Assembly: GCF_016808335.1 (NCBI RefSeq)
Contig: NC_053142.1
Span: 39,971,674 to 40,035,673, forward strand
Source: Panicum virgatum
Lineage: Eukaryota; Streptophyta; Magnoliopsida; Poales; Poaceae
Length of the DNA: 64,000 nucleotides
Reading direction: 5' to 3'
The notes under the pieces are model-generated. The model worked only from the letters and a program-made list of their open reading frames with translations, was not told the DNA's origin and searched no databases. This document shows, one piece after another, positions 1 through 9,713 of the stretch. A program made the position numbers and the translations under genes. The first letter of the stretch is position 1; each line of letters starts with the position of its first letter.

Positions 1-795
1 TTCTGTTCAGGGGAGGGGGGAGACAAGAGGGAGCATCGGATTTGAGGAGTCGAGGCGGAGCCAGCTGGGACTGGTAATGCCAGAGGGGAATCTGAGATTG
101 CTCTGTTTTCTTGCCCCCAACCCCATTTCTATCTCTTCTTGATTCTTGATGTGGGAGCGGTGGTTCCGGTTCAGATCGCGCGCCTTTGGAGTTGATCGAC
201 GTTACATCGTCGAAAATGTTGCTCGCCCTCATTTCTCTCCAGTTTGGCTCGCAAAATCTTGCTCCGATTTTTTGATTCCGTGGAAAGCACAATGCGCTGC
301 GCTGCGGTTGAGGCTAGACTGCTGCTCTGCTGCTGCATCTTCCTCTGTTCTTTTCTGTCCTGAAGAAGGAGAGAAACCCCATCGCTGAAAAAAGACCTGT
401 CTCTTTATTCTGAGACCCGAACTGTTCTGGATTGAAATGTTCTTCACGAGGAAGAAAGGAGGGCCCCAGATGGGTTCTTTTTTTTTTGGGGACGAACATG
501 TTCTTTTCTCTAGACTAGAAATAAATATCCGATCTTGAGGTTGTTTGGCTGTTCGGCTGATCAAATAAATAGTATTCGGCTGGTAGAATGAATAGTATTA
601 TGTGAGAGGAAATAAATCGACACAAACCGAGATTTGGTTGGCCGTGGCCGAACAGGCTCCTTATACTGCTCTTAAATTCGGATCAGCGGGTTTCTTTTCG
701 TCTCTGCAAGTGGTGGTGGGGGGGGCACCTGTCCTCCCCTTCCACCTGTCGCTGGTTTCTCTTGTTCCGTTCCTAGCTTAAAAGCCCTCAGTCCA
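1..795. other. Left-edge intergenic or transcript-flank sequence
   Basis: I see no gene here that I can defend. The first 400 bases are moderately GC-rich and could be an untranslated exon or promoter of a gene outside the window. The short open frames lack homology that I recognise. A T-run lies at about 479-488 and a G-run at about 718-725. Confidence 0.4.
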
Positions 796-1076
796 TAAGG
801 GCATGTACAGCCCACAGACGGCTAGCCTAGCCTTCTGCAGAATCTTGAACTCAGCATACAGACAGAGACAGATATACAAACAGATTATACAACCCACAGA
901 CAGAGAGTCCGTATGTAAGCCGTTTAATGCTTTGCATGGAGCTTAAGATCAACTACAAATGCAATTGTGTATACCATTGTGTGGCTATTTGATTGAATAT
1001 TATTAAGCATAAATAATAGAAACATGATTACAATAATTTTTAGGAATCATAAAAATAATAATTATATTATATATAG

Positions 1077-1832
1077 TTACACTGCTTTTTGTCTACTGCT
1101 GGAGCCCTTGCCATTTTTAGCTACTAGAGCTGCCATTTTAGCTGCCTTCTGACCCATTGGTCGCTTTGGCGTCTCATCACAAGTGTCCTCATTTTCCTCA
1201 GAGTCTCCATCCAGGTGAAATGATTTCCTTTTGCGTGCATTCTTCAGGTTTTCATTGTATGTTTTCCACTTTGGCACATCTCGACAAATTTTCCAAACCT
1301 CCGTCAGCATAAAGGGCCCAACAACATCTTTGTTATCTTTGTTGTCATTCAAATAGAACTTGTGTGCTGCATCAATCCACTGTTCATTTGAATATCCAGT
1401 TGTAAGTACTCTACGAGCCTTTACGTAAGCACATTCAAAGAGGTCTGTCAACTTGTTAATCTTGTGCTATCTATCCTTGCATTGCTTTGCACTTCTTCGA
1501 AGTGGAGGGGTAGTCTTGTTGTACGTTTCGACAACCTCACCCCAATATTGGCCACCACCCTTATCCGCTCCACAGGTTGAGTCGGTTGAATGTTCTATCC
1601 AAGCGCTCATCAGTCTAACATCCTCATCCACATTCCACATGATCCTCTTCTCAGTCCTCTTCTCGGCTATTACATTCCGATTCTCATTCTCATTCCCCAA
1701 TAAGACTTCCACTTCGGGTGGTGAACTACCATCATTGTTGTGTGCCTGATTTATTGCCCCAACCAAATGAGAATTATGTGGCTGATTACTGAAGTAGCTC
1801 ATGAAACCACCATTGTTCCTGTAGAAAACCAC
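1077..1832 (-). pseudogene. Harbinger ORF1 (Myb/SANT-like), one premature stop
   Basis: A single minus-strand frame runs from 1832 to 1077 and is interrupted only by TAG at 1467-1469. Upstream of the stop lies a Myb/SANT-like segment (MWNVDEDVRLMSAWIEHSTD, then the SAKQCKDR end). Downstream lies the typical continuation of this family (LFECAYVKARRV, then YSNEQWIDAAHKFYL). The stop sits where the family has Trp in the K-D-R-W motif, so it looks like a TGG-to-TAG change. The C-terminal tail is lysine-rich, as in these DNA-binding partner proteins. The family helps its transposase bind element ends. Sequence just upstream of 1832 looks like a splice acceptor, so the start shown may be an internal exon start. 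The nonsense change makes it inactive as written. Confidence 0.75.
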
Positions 1833-2030
1833 AATCTGTTACACAAGTGACAATATTATAACATACACCCTAAATTAGAGAACAAAGGTGCTAGTTAATA
1901 GACAGCTTAGCATTCTGATCCATATGTTCCACTGATGATAAATAAGATAAGTACAGAGATAAATACTACTTGCCTATACATTTCGAACTGCAATATTCTA
2001 AGATGATAATATAATGCAGGAACATTTTTA

Positions 2031-2179
2031 GTGAATTGTTCCTAGATCACGTGTACTTATATGCTTTTTTTTGCGACGAAACGTGTACTTATGTGCTGTT
2101 ATGCTAGTGAATTGTTCCTAGATCACGTGTACTTATATGCTTTTTTTGCGAGGAAACGTGTACTTATGTGCTGTTATGC
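2031..2179. repeat. 76-bp tandem duplication
   Basis: Two head-to-tail copies (2031-2106 and 2107-2179) start GTGAATTGTTCCTAGATCAC and differ mainly in the length of a T-run and one base. Each copy also carries two ACGTGTACTTAT motifs. It lies in the AT-rich interior of the Harbinger element. Confidence 0.85.
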
Positions 2180-2593
2180 ATTGAACTCCTATTTTTAACT
2201 CATCAAGACATTGTTATGATTATCAGTGGGAAATTGTCCTAGATATTGTTTCAACTAGAACTGGGAAAAAAATTGCATAAATCGGAGGGGGTGAAGAGTT
2301 GAACCAAGTTGAGCAGTGGTAGCACTCTAGTATGGAAACTTATACTAATGTTGTAGTGCTCTAAATCCCATGGAAAGTAACACTAACCTTGGGAATGTTC
2401 ATTTGTCCAGCATATGAAAATATTGTACTGGAAATTTACAGTTTTCTTTTGATTATAAAATATTAAGCAATATCACAAGTATTTACTGCACTCCTAAGAG
2501 TTGCAGCACAAATATTTAGCTGGGCAGAATACTTCATTCTTTCAGTTACCAATATGCCAGAACCATGAACAACTACAGAGATATCCAGGGTAG

Positions 2594-3007
2594 TCACAAA
2601 CATACTGTGTCTACTAACCATGATCCAGGAGAAGAGGCTTCACCGCCGGCCGCATCCAACAAAGATGAAGATATGGAGAAGCCACCTCCGCAAGATCCAT
2701 CCAGAGGTGAAGGGAACGGGAATCCACCTGAAAAAATGGGGAAGCCACCTCCGTTGAAACCATCCATGGTGGGTGGACGGGTTGCTGGCGATGCTGGCCC
2801 GCCACCGCGGTCGAGAGAGCGAGGCGGCGGTGGTAAACCGACAGCACGACCGAGAGAGCGTGGCAACCCGCCACCACGATCGAAGGGGACAGCCATCGCC
2901 GCTGACCCGCCACCGCGACCTAGGGTACGGCCTGGGGCTGCCGCCGCTGCATCCGAGCCCGACGGTGTGCCTCCATTCTTCTTCCTACCTGCGGCCGCCG
3001 TCGACAT
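2594..3007 (-). CDS. Possible first exon of Harbinger ORF1
   Basis: This open frame begins MSTAAAGRKKNGG and is Gly/Pro/Ser-rich, with repeats such as GGGFPIFSGGFPFP. N-terminal low-complexity exons of this kind precede the Myb-like exon in related ORF1 genes, and strand and order fit. There is no recognised domain. The opposite strand is also open over the same GC-rich stretch, so the call rests on position only. No splice pair joining it to the exon at 1832 was established. Confidence 0.3.
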   Translation of the reverse strand: MSTAAAGRKKNGGTPSGSDAAAAAPGRTLGRGGGSAAMAVPFDRGGGLPRSLGRAVGLPPPPRSLDRGGGPASPATRPPTMDGFNGGGFPIFSGGFPFPSPLDGSCGGGFSISSSLLDAAGGEASSPGSWLVDTVCL

Positions 3008-3343
3008 ATCTGAGCTCCAACCTCCGGCGAAAATCCGGCGAGGGAAGTTGGAGACTGGAGGAGTGGGAGATTGGGGAAGAGAGCAGAGGCTATATGGTGG
3101 AGGAACCTGGATTTGGCGGGCAAATCTCCCGCGCGCGCTCTCCGCGCGGGATCCGGCGGCGGCGGCGATTCGGGACGACGAACTGTACAGCGGCAGCGAC
3201 TCGCGTCGATTGGGCCTGGGAGAACGGGACCTCCCCGTCGTCTGGTGAGACGACGCACGGGTCGTCGCTGGGCACGCGGGGTTTTTTTTTGCAAAATTGG
3301 CGACAAATCAACGGGGTATACAGACGCGCTGTACATGCCCTAA

Positions 3344-4111
3344 TGCCGCCACTTTTCTGCAACCTCTACTGAACATGATACACTCAACTTCCTGTAGATT
3401 CAGTGATCTTAGTTTTTTTTTTTGAGGGCATTCAGTGATCTTAGTTCTGTAGTCTGTACACAACTGCCTCACAAAGCTTCCTCTCTTTCGGTTTAGAGAT
3501 TCGCCGGTGAAATCTTTGTAGGTGTGATGTGCGAAGTCCATGTGTGTGTAAGGCTGTAGGCAAAGGGGAAAGAGAGAAGAAGACCACATTTGGGATTGGG
3601 CCCTCGGCCTCCTCTTGTTTAGTCCTTGGTTCCGGAAGTTGTTGCAATCAGCTGCTATCCTTGTCTGTCCCCATCCTCCACTATTCTCCAAACTGGAACA
3701 GCGACCCAGGAAAATGGAATTAAAATGGAAAGTAGGCCCCACATTTCAGCTGCTCAATGAACTTGCATGTCTTAGAATTTTCTTGAAAGGCACGAGGAAG
3801 TGGATCGGAGAGCAAATCAGCCTTGAGTTGATCATCGATGGCGTGAGCCAATTTTGAGGTCAAAGTAGAGGCATACATTTTTCTTTTGAAAAATCAGATA
3901 GAGGCAGACATCACTAGGGTTTTGATTGGCATGATTTCGTGGCTTTGAGAAATCCAAACACGGTTTTTTAAAAATAAAATCCAAGCACGGTTTTAAAAAA
4001 AATTAAATCCAAACACGGTTTTCAACTGAGGAAACTGAAAACTTGGACATGTCACCTTGTAGGAATAGCGATAGAGAGCCTATCCAGAATGTCCTTGCCT
4101 ATGCTGGATAT
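3344..4111. other. Intergenic sequence without a recognised gene
   Basis: The sequence is mixed in composition, with short spurious open frames. A near-duplicate of TTCAGTGATCTTAGTT at about 3400 and 3431 flanks a T-run. Three copies of an ATCCAA(A/G)CACGG-type motif lie at about 3952-4020. I see no coding or RNA gene. Confidence 0.5.
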
Positions 4112-4116
4112 CCTAG

Positions 4117-4439
4117 GCCCTGTTTGGTTCTCCAGTACTAGTTGTACTAGGAAACTTTGATCATTAATTACTGGTATTAAATGAAGGCAGTTTGCAAAAC
4201 TAATTCCACAGCCCTGCGCTACTCCGCGAGACGAATCTAATGAGGCCTTTGACCGCACGATTAGAGAATGGTTACTGTGGCATTACTGTAGCCAGTCACG
4301 GGTTAATTACCGTCATTAGATTCATCGCGCAAAGTTACACCTATCTGTGAAAAGGTTTTGCAAATAGATTTCGTTTAGGCCTCCATGCATGAAAGATTCT
4401 TTTTGTAGTACTAGTAGTACTACTAAAACCAAACAGGGC
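4117..4439. mobile_element. MITE with GCCCTGTTTGGTT ends
   Basis: The inverted ends GCCCTGTTTGGTT (4117-4129) and AACCAAACAGGGC (4427-4439) are perfect over 13 bp. CCTAG is repeated on each side (4112-4116 and 4440-4444). The interior motif GCGAGACGAATCTAATGA is shared with the Tourist-like MITE at 54979-55316, which has a clear TAA duplication, so the two belong to related families. The flank here does not show TAA, so the superfamily is uncertain. Confidence 0.7.
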
Positions 4440-4444
4440 CCTAG

Positions 4445-5326
4445 TGCCAGAGCCTGTCTCATGTGCATCGTGTGTGCTGCCTTGGAGTAGCTGCATACGA
4501 GCTACTGTTAGGCCTTTTAGATAATTTCTTGTAGAAGTTTCATATTTGGAGCTTGTTAGAAGCATTTCGAGAGAGAGAGAGAGGGCTTTAGTTTATTTCA
4601 GAAGCCTTTACATAGCATGGCGATTAGGAGGGTTTATCTCATGCTAATTTTAAACTTTAGTCCTCTAAATCTATGTCAAATCTAAAGTAGAGAATTTTTT
4701 TTAAGGGATATGGAAGAAGTACTGCATTTCGTTTATAGTTAGGAAAGCAAGTCTAAGTAGCATATTTATTTTAATTTTGAAATTGTCGATAACTGAAGCT
4801 TTTGAGAATAAAAACTGTCTGTATATAATGAACTGGTTTGGGTATTGGTAAATTCTTATGTATTGTTTGTGGGGTTCTGAGATGAGATAATCCCTCCACT
4901 CCTGAGATCGTGACCTCTGAATTCTTATGGTTGCCAGTTTATAGTATAGGACCACCTCAAAAAATTATCCTCTGCGCAGTTTGCCAGTTTCTTTTTTTCT
5001 TCCTTGTTTTTTTTTGAAAGAGCAGTTTCTTATGGTTTAATCCATCGATTTCTTTCTTGATCCCCAAAGACCAAACGTGTCCCCCTTTTTCATTTTTCTG
5101 TGTTTGAAGAGCGTCATGGCTGACCCATCGTTGCCTTCTCACTGACCACTTTACCCCTTGTTACGTGGCTTCTTTTTCCTCATGCACTTGGTGATATCTG
5201 TTGCTTCCAAACATGGTCCAAGCATCGTGTTTTGTTTATTTCACTTTGCTTTTTCCCCTGTGCCCTCATCCTATAATTACGTGTGACAGGTCTCGATCTT
5301 CCCCATAGACAGAGTCAGATACCGCC
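4445..5326. other. Upstream region of the PNSL3-like gene
   Basis: This AT-rich sequence has no convincing open frame. A (GA)n run lies at 4568-4583. I searched it for an exon encoding a chloroplast transit peptide for the downstream gene and did not find one. Polypyrimidine tracts followed by AG occur close to 5289 and 5312, so an acceptor for an upstream exon cannot be excluded. Confidence 0.4.
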
Positions 5327-6247
5327 ATGGATCATGAGATGGAGCTGAAGGGGTGTTTCCGCCGGATCAAGAACTGCGCGGTCGAACTCTTCTCGACAAT
5401 GGAGGAGGACCTGGAAATGGACGACGAGGACTCGTGGGACCTTGTTGGGAGGGACATCCGGCTGAAGGCCACCTTCCTGTACATTGACCTCAGCCGCTTG
5501 ATCGCCTCCTGCGAGGGTGAAGAGCACAAGAAGGCGCTTACCGTCCTCACCAACCGGTTCTTCTACTCCATGGATGAGGTGAGGATCCTTCTCCATCTCC
5601 CCCCTTTTGGCATAAAGCATGTCTTGATACATTGCAAATTCATATTTACTGGCTTTACAAATACAGTACGTTTTGGTACTTGAGTTCATGGGTGCCTCGA
5701 TTTCTTGAATTTCAAGTGTCATGATACTGCAAGGCAAAGTTTTTTTGCAGAGGTTATCCGGACGGATATTTTAACACCTTTGCCCCCACTTAAACAAGTT
5801 GTCAGTGTCTTTCCCTTTTCCTTTCCATTTCTTTTGTTCCGGCGGAAGTTTTAGTGGTGACTAGGACTTGGCCAGTAGAATTCCGGCGCATCAGGTTCTC
5901 TTTTGGAATGCAGCTACTCCATGCTAAGTTAGCTTTCGGTCAGTCAACCTTATCAAATCGGTGCCTGGCGCTCTTTGTACGTGTACAATAAGCTTTGTGA
6001 CAGCTACGGCGGGCCTACGGAGTCTCCTACTTGGCTTGTTGATACTACTGTTTGATCTGTGTATGCCTCTCTGATTAATTAACGAGGTGCCCTTTGCGCG
6101 AACTGGCAGCTGGGCGACGCGGTGGAGAGCCGGAGCCTCCCCCTGACGCAGGTGCGCTACAGCGACACGGCCGGCGCGCTCCGCGAGGTGGTCGCCGTCC
6201 TCGCCCCGTCCCTGCACCTCGGCCCGCCCTGCGACCCGGAGGAATAG
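5327..6247 (+). CDS. PNSL3: PNSL3-like (PsbQ-like) lumenal NDH subunit, short N terminus
   Basis: There are two coding exons, 5327-5578 and 6110-6247, with a GTGAGG donor and a GGCAG acceptor, giving 129 residues. The protein matches the C-terminal half of the PsbQ-like PNSL3 family. A helix with FRRIKNCAVELF is followed by WDLVGRDIRLKATFLYIDLS, then LTVLTNRFFYSMDE just before the intron, then the last amphipathic helix. PNSL3 proteins sit in the thylakoid lumen and stabilise the chloroplast NDH-photosystem I supercomplex used for cyclic electron flow. Full-length relatives have about 220 residues with a transit peptide and Tat-type lumen signal. Both are missing here. The ATG has a good context (ACCGCCATGG), and an in-frame TAG lies 21 bases upstream. 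An unseen upstream exon, an N-terminal loss, or a non-plastid product are all possible. The intron falls at the same place and phase as in the PQL3-like gene downstream. Confidence 0.75.
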
Positions 6248-6987
6248 GAAAGAAAGCACCGGGTGGGGGTGGGCCAGGTGCTGGATCATTGGACCGGTGG
6301 ATCTGACAGGATAAGCTTGGCATCTCTAGAACGAAAGAGAGTGAGAGGGAGGTGGAGAAAGATGCAGCCAGGAGGATCGCCTGTGTGGTGTGGATGTGTA
6401 CATATTGTCTTCGAATTGGGGCCGTTAGCGTCTTTCTTTCGCCTCCGGTTTCGCTCGCCGCTGAGATGCTCTCTCAACTCTGATCCTGCCCCCTATCAAA
6501 AAAAAAACTCTGTTCCTGTCTGTCCGAGCTCGACAAGGCAGCCGTGCCGTTAGCTGATGTGTGTTCAGGCTCTAGTGCAGATCATCAGAAGGCTGGTCTA
6601 GGATCTAGTTGTTCGGCGGCGTCTCCGTCGGAAGCGCCACATGGATTTGACAGGGCTTAACGAGGCCATGCCACCCTTTCGTTCGGCACCCATCGCCAGC
6701 AGCTCTGGTGTTCCTTTGAAGTGGTTGGTCGTAGGCCATGGCTTTAGGCTTAGCTTTGCCGAACCGGGAGCTAGCTATCGGCGGTCGGCACCCGACGCGC
6801 CGTCGTCCAGCTCTCGCAGAGGTCGAGTGAGCCGTCTCGTCACCGGACGCGCAGCAGGAGGCGGTGTGTGTGGTAGCCTCAAACCTGGGCTGATGTTTAA
6901 GCTCGGACCCACGAGCGTGGCCGCGTGTAGGGAGGAGACGAACCCGGTTCCGTGATCAGTTCAGAGTTGAGAACTGAGCAGCAGCCT
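6248..6987 (+). other. 3' region of the PNSL3-like gene
   Basis: This is probably 3' untranslated and downstream sequence. It is moderately GC-rich with several short open frames on both strands but no recognised domain. No canonical poly(A) signal could be assigned with confidence. Confidence 0.4.
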
Positions 6988-6995
6988 CATCCGGA

Positions 6996-7192
6996 GTGGC
7001 GAATCTAGCAAACACATCTAGAGCGGGCTCATCTCCCTTCTCATCTTCTTCCTCCCATTCTTTTCTTCTTCTTCTCCCCTTCTTCATAATTTCTTCCTAA
7101 AAATGAAAGGGGGGCTTAAGGGGTATCCATTGATGTTGGGGAGGTAGGGGGGCTTGATCCCCCCTAGCCCCCCCCCCTTGGATCCGCCCCTG
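6996..7192. mobile_element. hAT-type MITE with perfect 8-bp target duplication
   Basis: The 197-bp element is flanked by CATCCGGA at 6988-6995 and 7193-7200. Its ends are imperfect inverted repeats (GTGGCGAATCTAG against CAGGGGCGGATCCAAG read from the right). An 8-bp duplication and CAG-type ends fit the hAT superfamily. A related copy lies in the opposite orientation at 53090-53257. The interior has long C and CTT runs and no coding capacity. Confidence 0.8.
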
Positions 7193-7779
7193 CATCCGGA
7201 TGCGCGCTTGTTCTGCGTGCAAGCCACGAAAACCCTGTAGCGACGATGATGTGATCGCCACTGTTCGGTGTCATGTGCGTGTGCCCCTGTTCTGACTTCT
7301 GAGTGGATCTCACGCGTCCAGCCCACGCCGAAAGCGAACCGCTCTGCATCGCTGGGCCGCCAAAAAGCACGGGCCGAGGGCCCTGGGCCTAGGATTTCAG
7401 GGGCACCTGGCCCAGTAATGGGCCCAGTAACTCCGATCCGGGCCGTGGCAACGCATTCCAATTGGGATTTTTTTTAATTTTTATATTTTTTTCCCGATTT
7501 GTCAAAAATATATGCTGAATTTTTTTTTGCAAAAATGTCATCCTCCCACCAGTTCATCCGGCGGAAGGTAGGTACCGCCGGATGAACTGGGGGAAGGCGC
7601 TACCGCCGAGCTACAGCCGGCTATAGCCGCGCTGTAGCCGCACTATATAGCCGAACTGTAGTATACAGTGCGCTATCGCCGTTTGGTCCTCCCACATTTT
7701 TTTAATTATTTTGTAGGCTCTCCGTGCTGTAAATATTTATTTAATTATTTTATAGGCTCTCCGTGCTGTAATTATTTTC

Positions 7780-8260
7780 TTTACGCTTAGAGATATTACA
7801 AAAAAATAGAGATAGCAGAGGTTATGAAAATACTTTTTTGAAAACTAATACAAATTAGATTTAACTCTAGGAGAATGTGAAAATATGTTTTCATAAGATA
7901 TTGTCATGAGCTCCAATTACGATTTCGATGTCCGAACATCTTAACACGCGGATTGTCGGATCCTATGGGACGGACGGTTCGTCGGTGTAACTAAAAATTG
8001 TCCAAAAATTTTATTGGTTATTGTGACCGATTGTGCAGGTAGTTGACCGAATTTAATGCATTTTTCAAAGTACTAGTATGATAAGTTCTCATTGCCGGAT
8101 GATGTACGCTTAGATATATTTCAAAAAGATAGTAAAGCAAGCAGAGATTATGAAAATACTTTTTGTAAACTACTACAAATTAGATTTAACTCTAATAGAA
8201 TGTGAAAATATATTTTCATGAGATATTTTCATGAGTTCCAATTACGATTTCGATGTACTG
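7780..8260. repeat. Diverged direct repeat inside the MULE
   Basis: Two copies of about 160 bp (about 7787-7948 and 8104-8258) share ACAAATTAGATTTAACTCTA and CCAATTACGATTTCGATGT. They are spaced about 310 bp apart. The block lies between the left inverted end and the GRF-finger relic. It may be promoter sequence, but nothing shows that directly. Confidence 0.75.
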
Positions 8261-8446
8261 TCAGCTTGCATCGAATTTTTCTGCACCCCCACTCATTCAC
8301 TGTGTGTGGATGTGATGGTACGTCAATTGACAGCTGTACGCTTTTCAGGTTGCGTGAACCATGCCTATAGACCAAATACCACCATCTATAAATAGGGACA
8401 TCACCCCATCTCATACGAAATCACTAGACATCCCTGCACTACCACC

Positions 8447-9056
8447 ATGTCTTCATCTGGTTCTACCTACATTCCGTGGAACAAGGTTAGAGAACCTGTG
8501 CCTCAAGGAGTGCAGGTTCCAATGTACTTCTGCGGTTCGTTGTGCAAGTTGATAGAGTCTAAAGTTTTGGGCGATGACTTCGGCATGAGGTTCTTCATGT
8601 GTGACAACTACGAGTACGACCCGCCAAAGCGTTACGGCAAGGACAAATCGAAGATACCACCTCGCACTATCTAATTTGCGCCTTCGGAGTACAGTAAGTT
8701 AAATCTAACTCGGCTTGCAAATAGAGTCCACCACCTCTTTGTGATTTCATACAGTGGCTGGACACGGAGCAATCGACCGAAGCTAAACGGAGCAATCGAC
8801 CGAAGCTAAGGAACACGTTAAGCACGAAGCAAGGTGGACTGTGTAAAGGTGGCAACGAATGCTACAAGAGGAAAAAACAGAGGAGAAGCGCAAGAAAGAT
8901 AAAGAAGAGATCCAGAAGAGTTTCTCAGATGTGGAACGTCGGCAGGCGGAGGAGCGTGAAGCTGATAGGGAGAGGAAGCGAGAGAGGGCCCGCCGTGCGA
9001 AGGAGGCGGGGCCCGAGGCTATTAGAAAGGGGAAGTATCCTCGGTGCACTCAGTAG
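8447..9056 (+). pseudogene. GRF-type zinc-finger gene relic in the MULE
   Basis: The first part (8447-8671) begins MSSSGSTYIPWN and contains a GRF-like finger (MYFCGSLCK, then GMRFFMCDNYEYDPP). A probable intron follows (donor GTAAGT near 8690, acceptor ACAG at 8754). The second part ends in a long charged helix (EEKTEEKRKKDKEE to KYPRCTQ, stop at 9056), probably a coiled coil. Three lesions break the frame: a TAA at 8672-8674, a 23-bp tandem duplication starting near 8765, which is not a multiple of three, and another TAA near 8848. GRF fingers bind nucleic acid and often occur in grass MULE-associated proteins. The role here is unknown. The orientation converges with the transposase, as mudrB does with mudrA in MuDR, but the sequence is not recognisably mudrB. 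Confidence 0.6.
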
Positions 9057-9713
9057 ATCACTATCATTTAATGTCCGAATTTCATATTTCCTAAGGCATG
9101 TTATGTCTAGTTTGAACACGACGTTAGCGTGTTCCATGCACATGGCGGTACAATTGTTTTTGTAATTTCAATGTCTAATTAATCTGCATTGTGTACTTTC
9201 TACTACAAGTACCTGTTTCATAAAACATGAGCTACAACTAGACTTTTCATAAGTATTAGTCTACAAGTAAACTTTTCAGACCGACGTGATAATCCTGGAT
9301 ACTGTAGCGTACTCAGCTTTTCAGCGAAATATGACAACTCCATGAGCCATATGTCGGCCACTACACACAATAAGAACAAACAATACAATTACCCTTCATA
9401 CATATTGGCCGGACAGCTACATTACTTATTCATATGGAGTAGTACAACATCAATCATTCACAGTCAGTACCCTTATCACGTCACGCCCTGTCTGCTTTCG
9501 CACGCTTGCAGTTGCGTACATCTTCATCCACCTTCTTCAAACACTCCATATATTACTGATCACGATGAGTGATCCACGTATCAATCCACTCATGGAAATG
9601 ACACCAATAAGTATGCGTGTCATCACCAGCGTACTTTCGCAAACAACAAATGATTCAAAATTATTAAAAATAACAAAACCACTAGACAAACATATTTAAA
9701 AGTTAATCTATAC

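Larger units (their letters stand above)
799..3340. mobile_element. PIF/Harbinger DNA transposon, nonautonomous
   Basis: The element is bounded by inverted ends GGGCATGTACAGC at 799-811 and its complement ending at 3340. It is flanked by a 3-bp target duplication TAA at 796-798 and 3341-3343. TAA/TTA duplications and GGGC-type ends are diagnostic of PIF/Harbinger elements. At 2,542 bp it holds only the Myb-like ORF1 on the minus strand. No DDE transposase (ORF2) is visible, so movement would depend on a partner element. The right third (about 2600-3290) is very GC-rich and the middle (1850-2560) is AT-rich, as expected for an exon-intron-exon layout of ORF1. Confidence 0.85.

Noticed and set aside
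2565..3248. Plus-strand 227-codon frame (MNNYRDIQGSHKHT...)
   Set aside because: It lies inside the Harbinger element opposite the likely ORF1 exon, is Pro/Arg/Gly-rich from GC bias, and has no domain.
4112..4444. Calling the MITE a hAT element
   Set aside because: No 8-bp duplication is present; only CCTAG repeats on both sides, so superfamily is left open.
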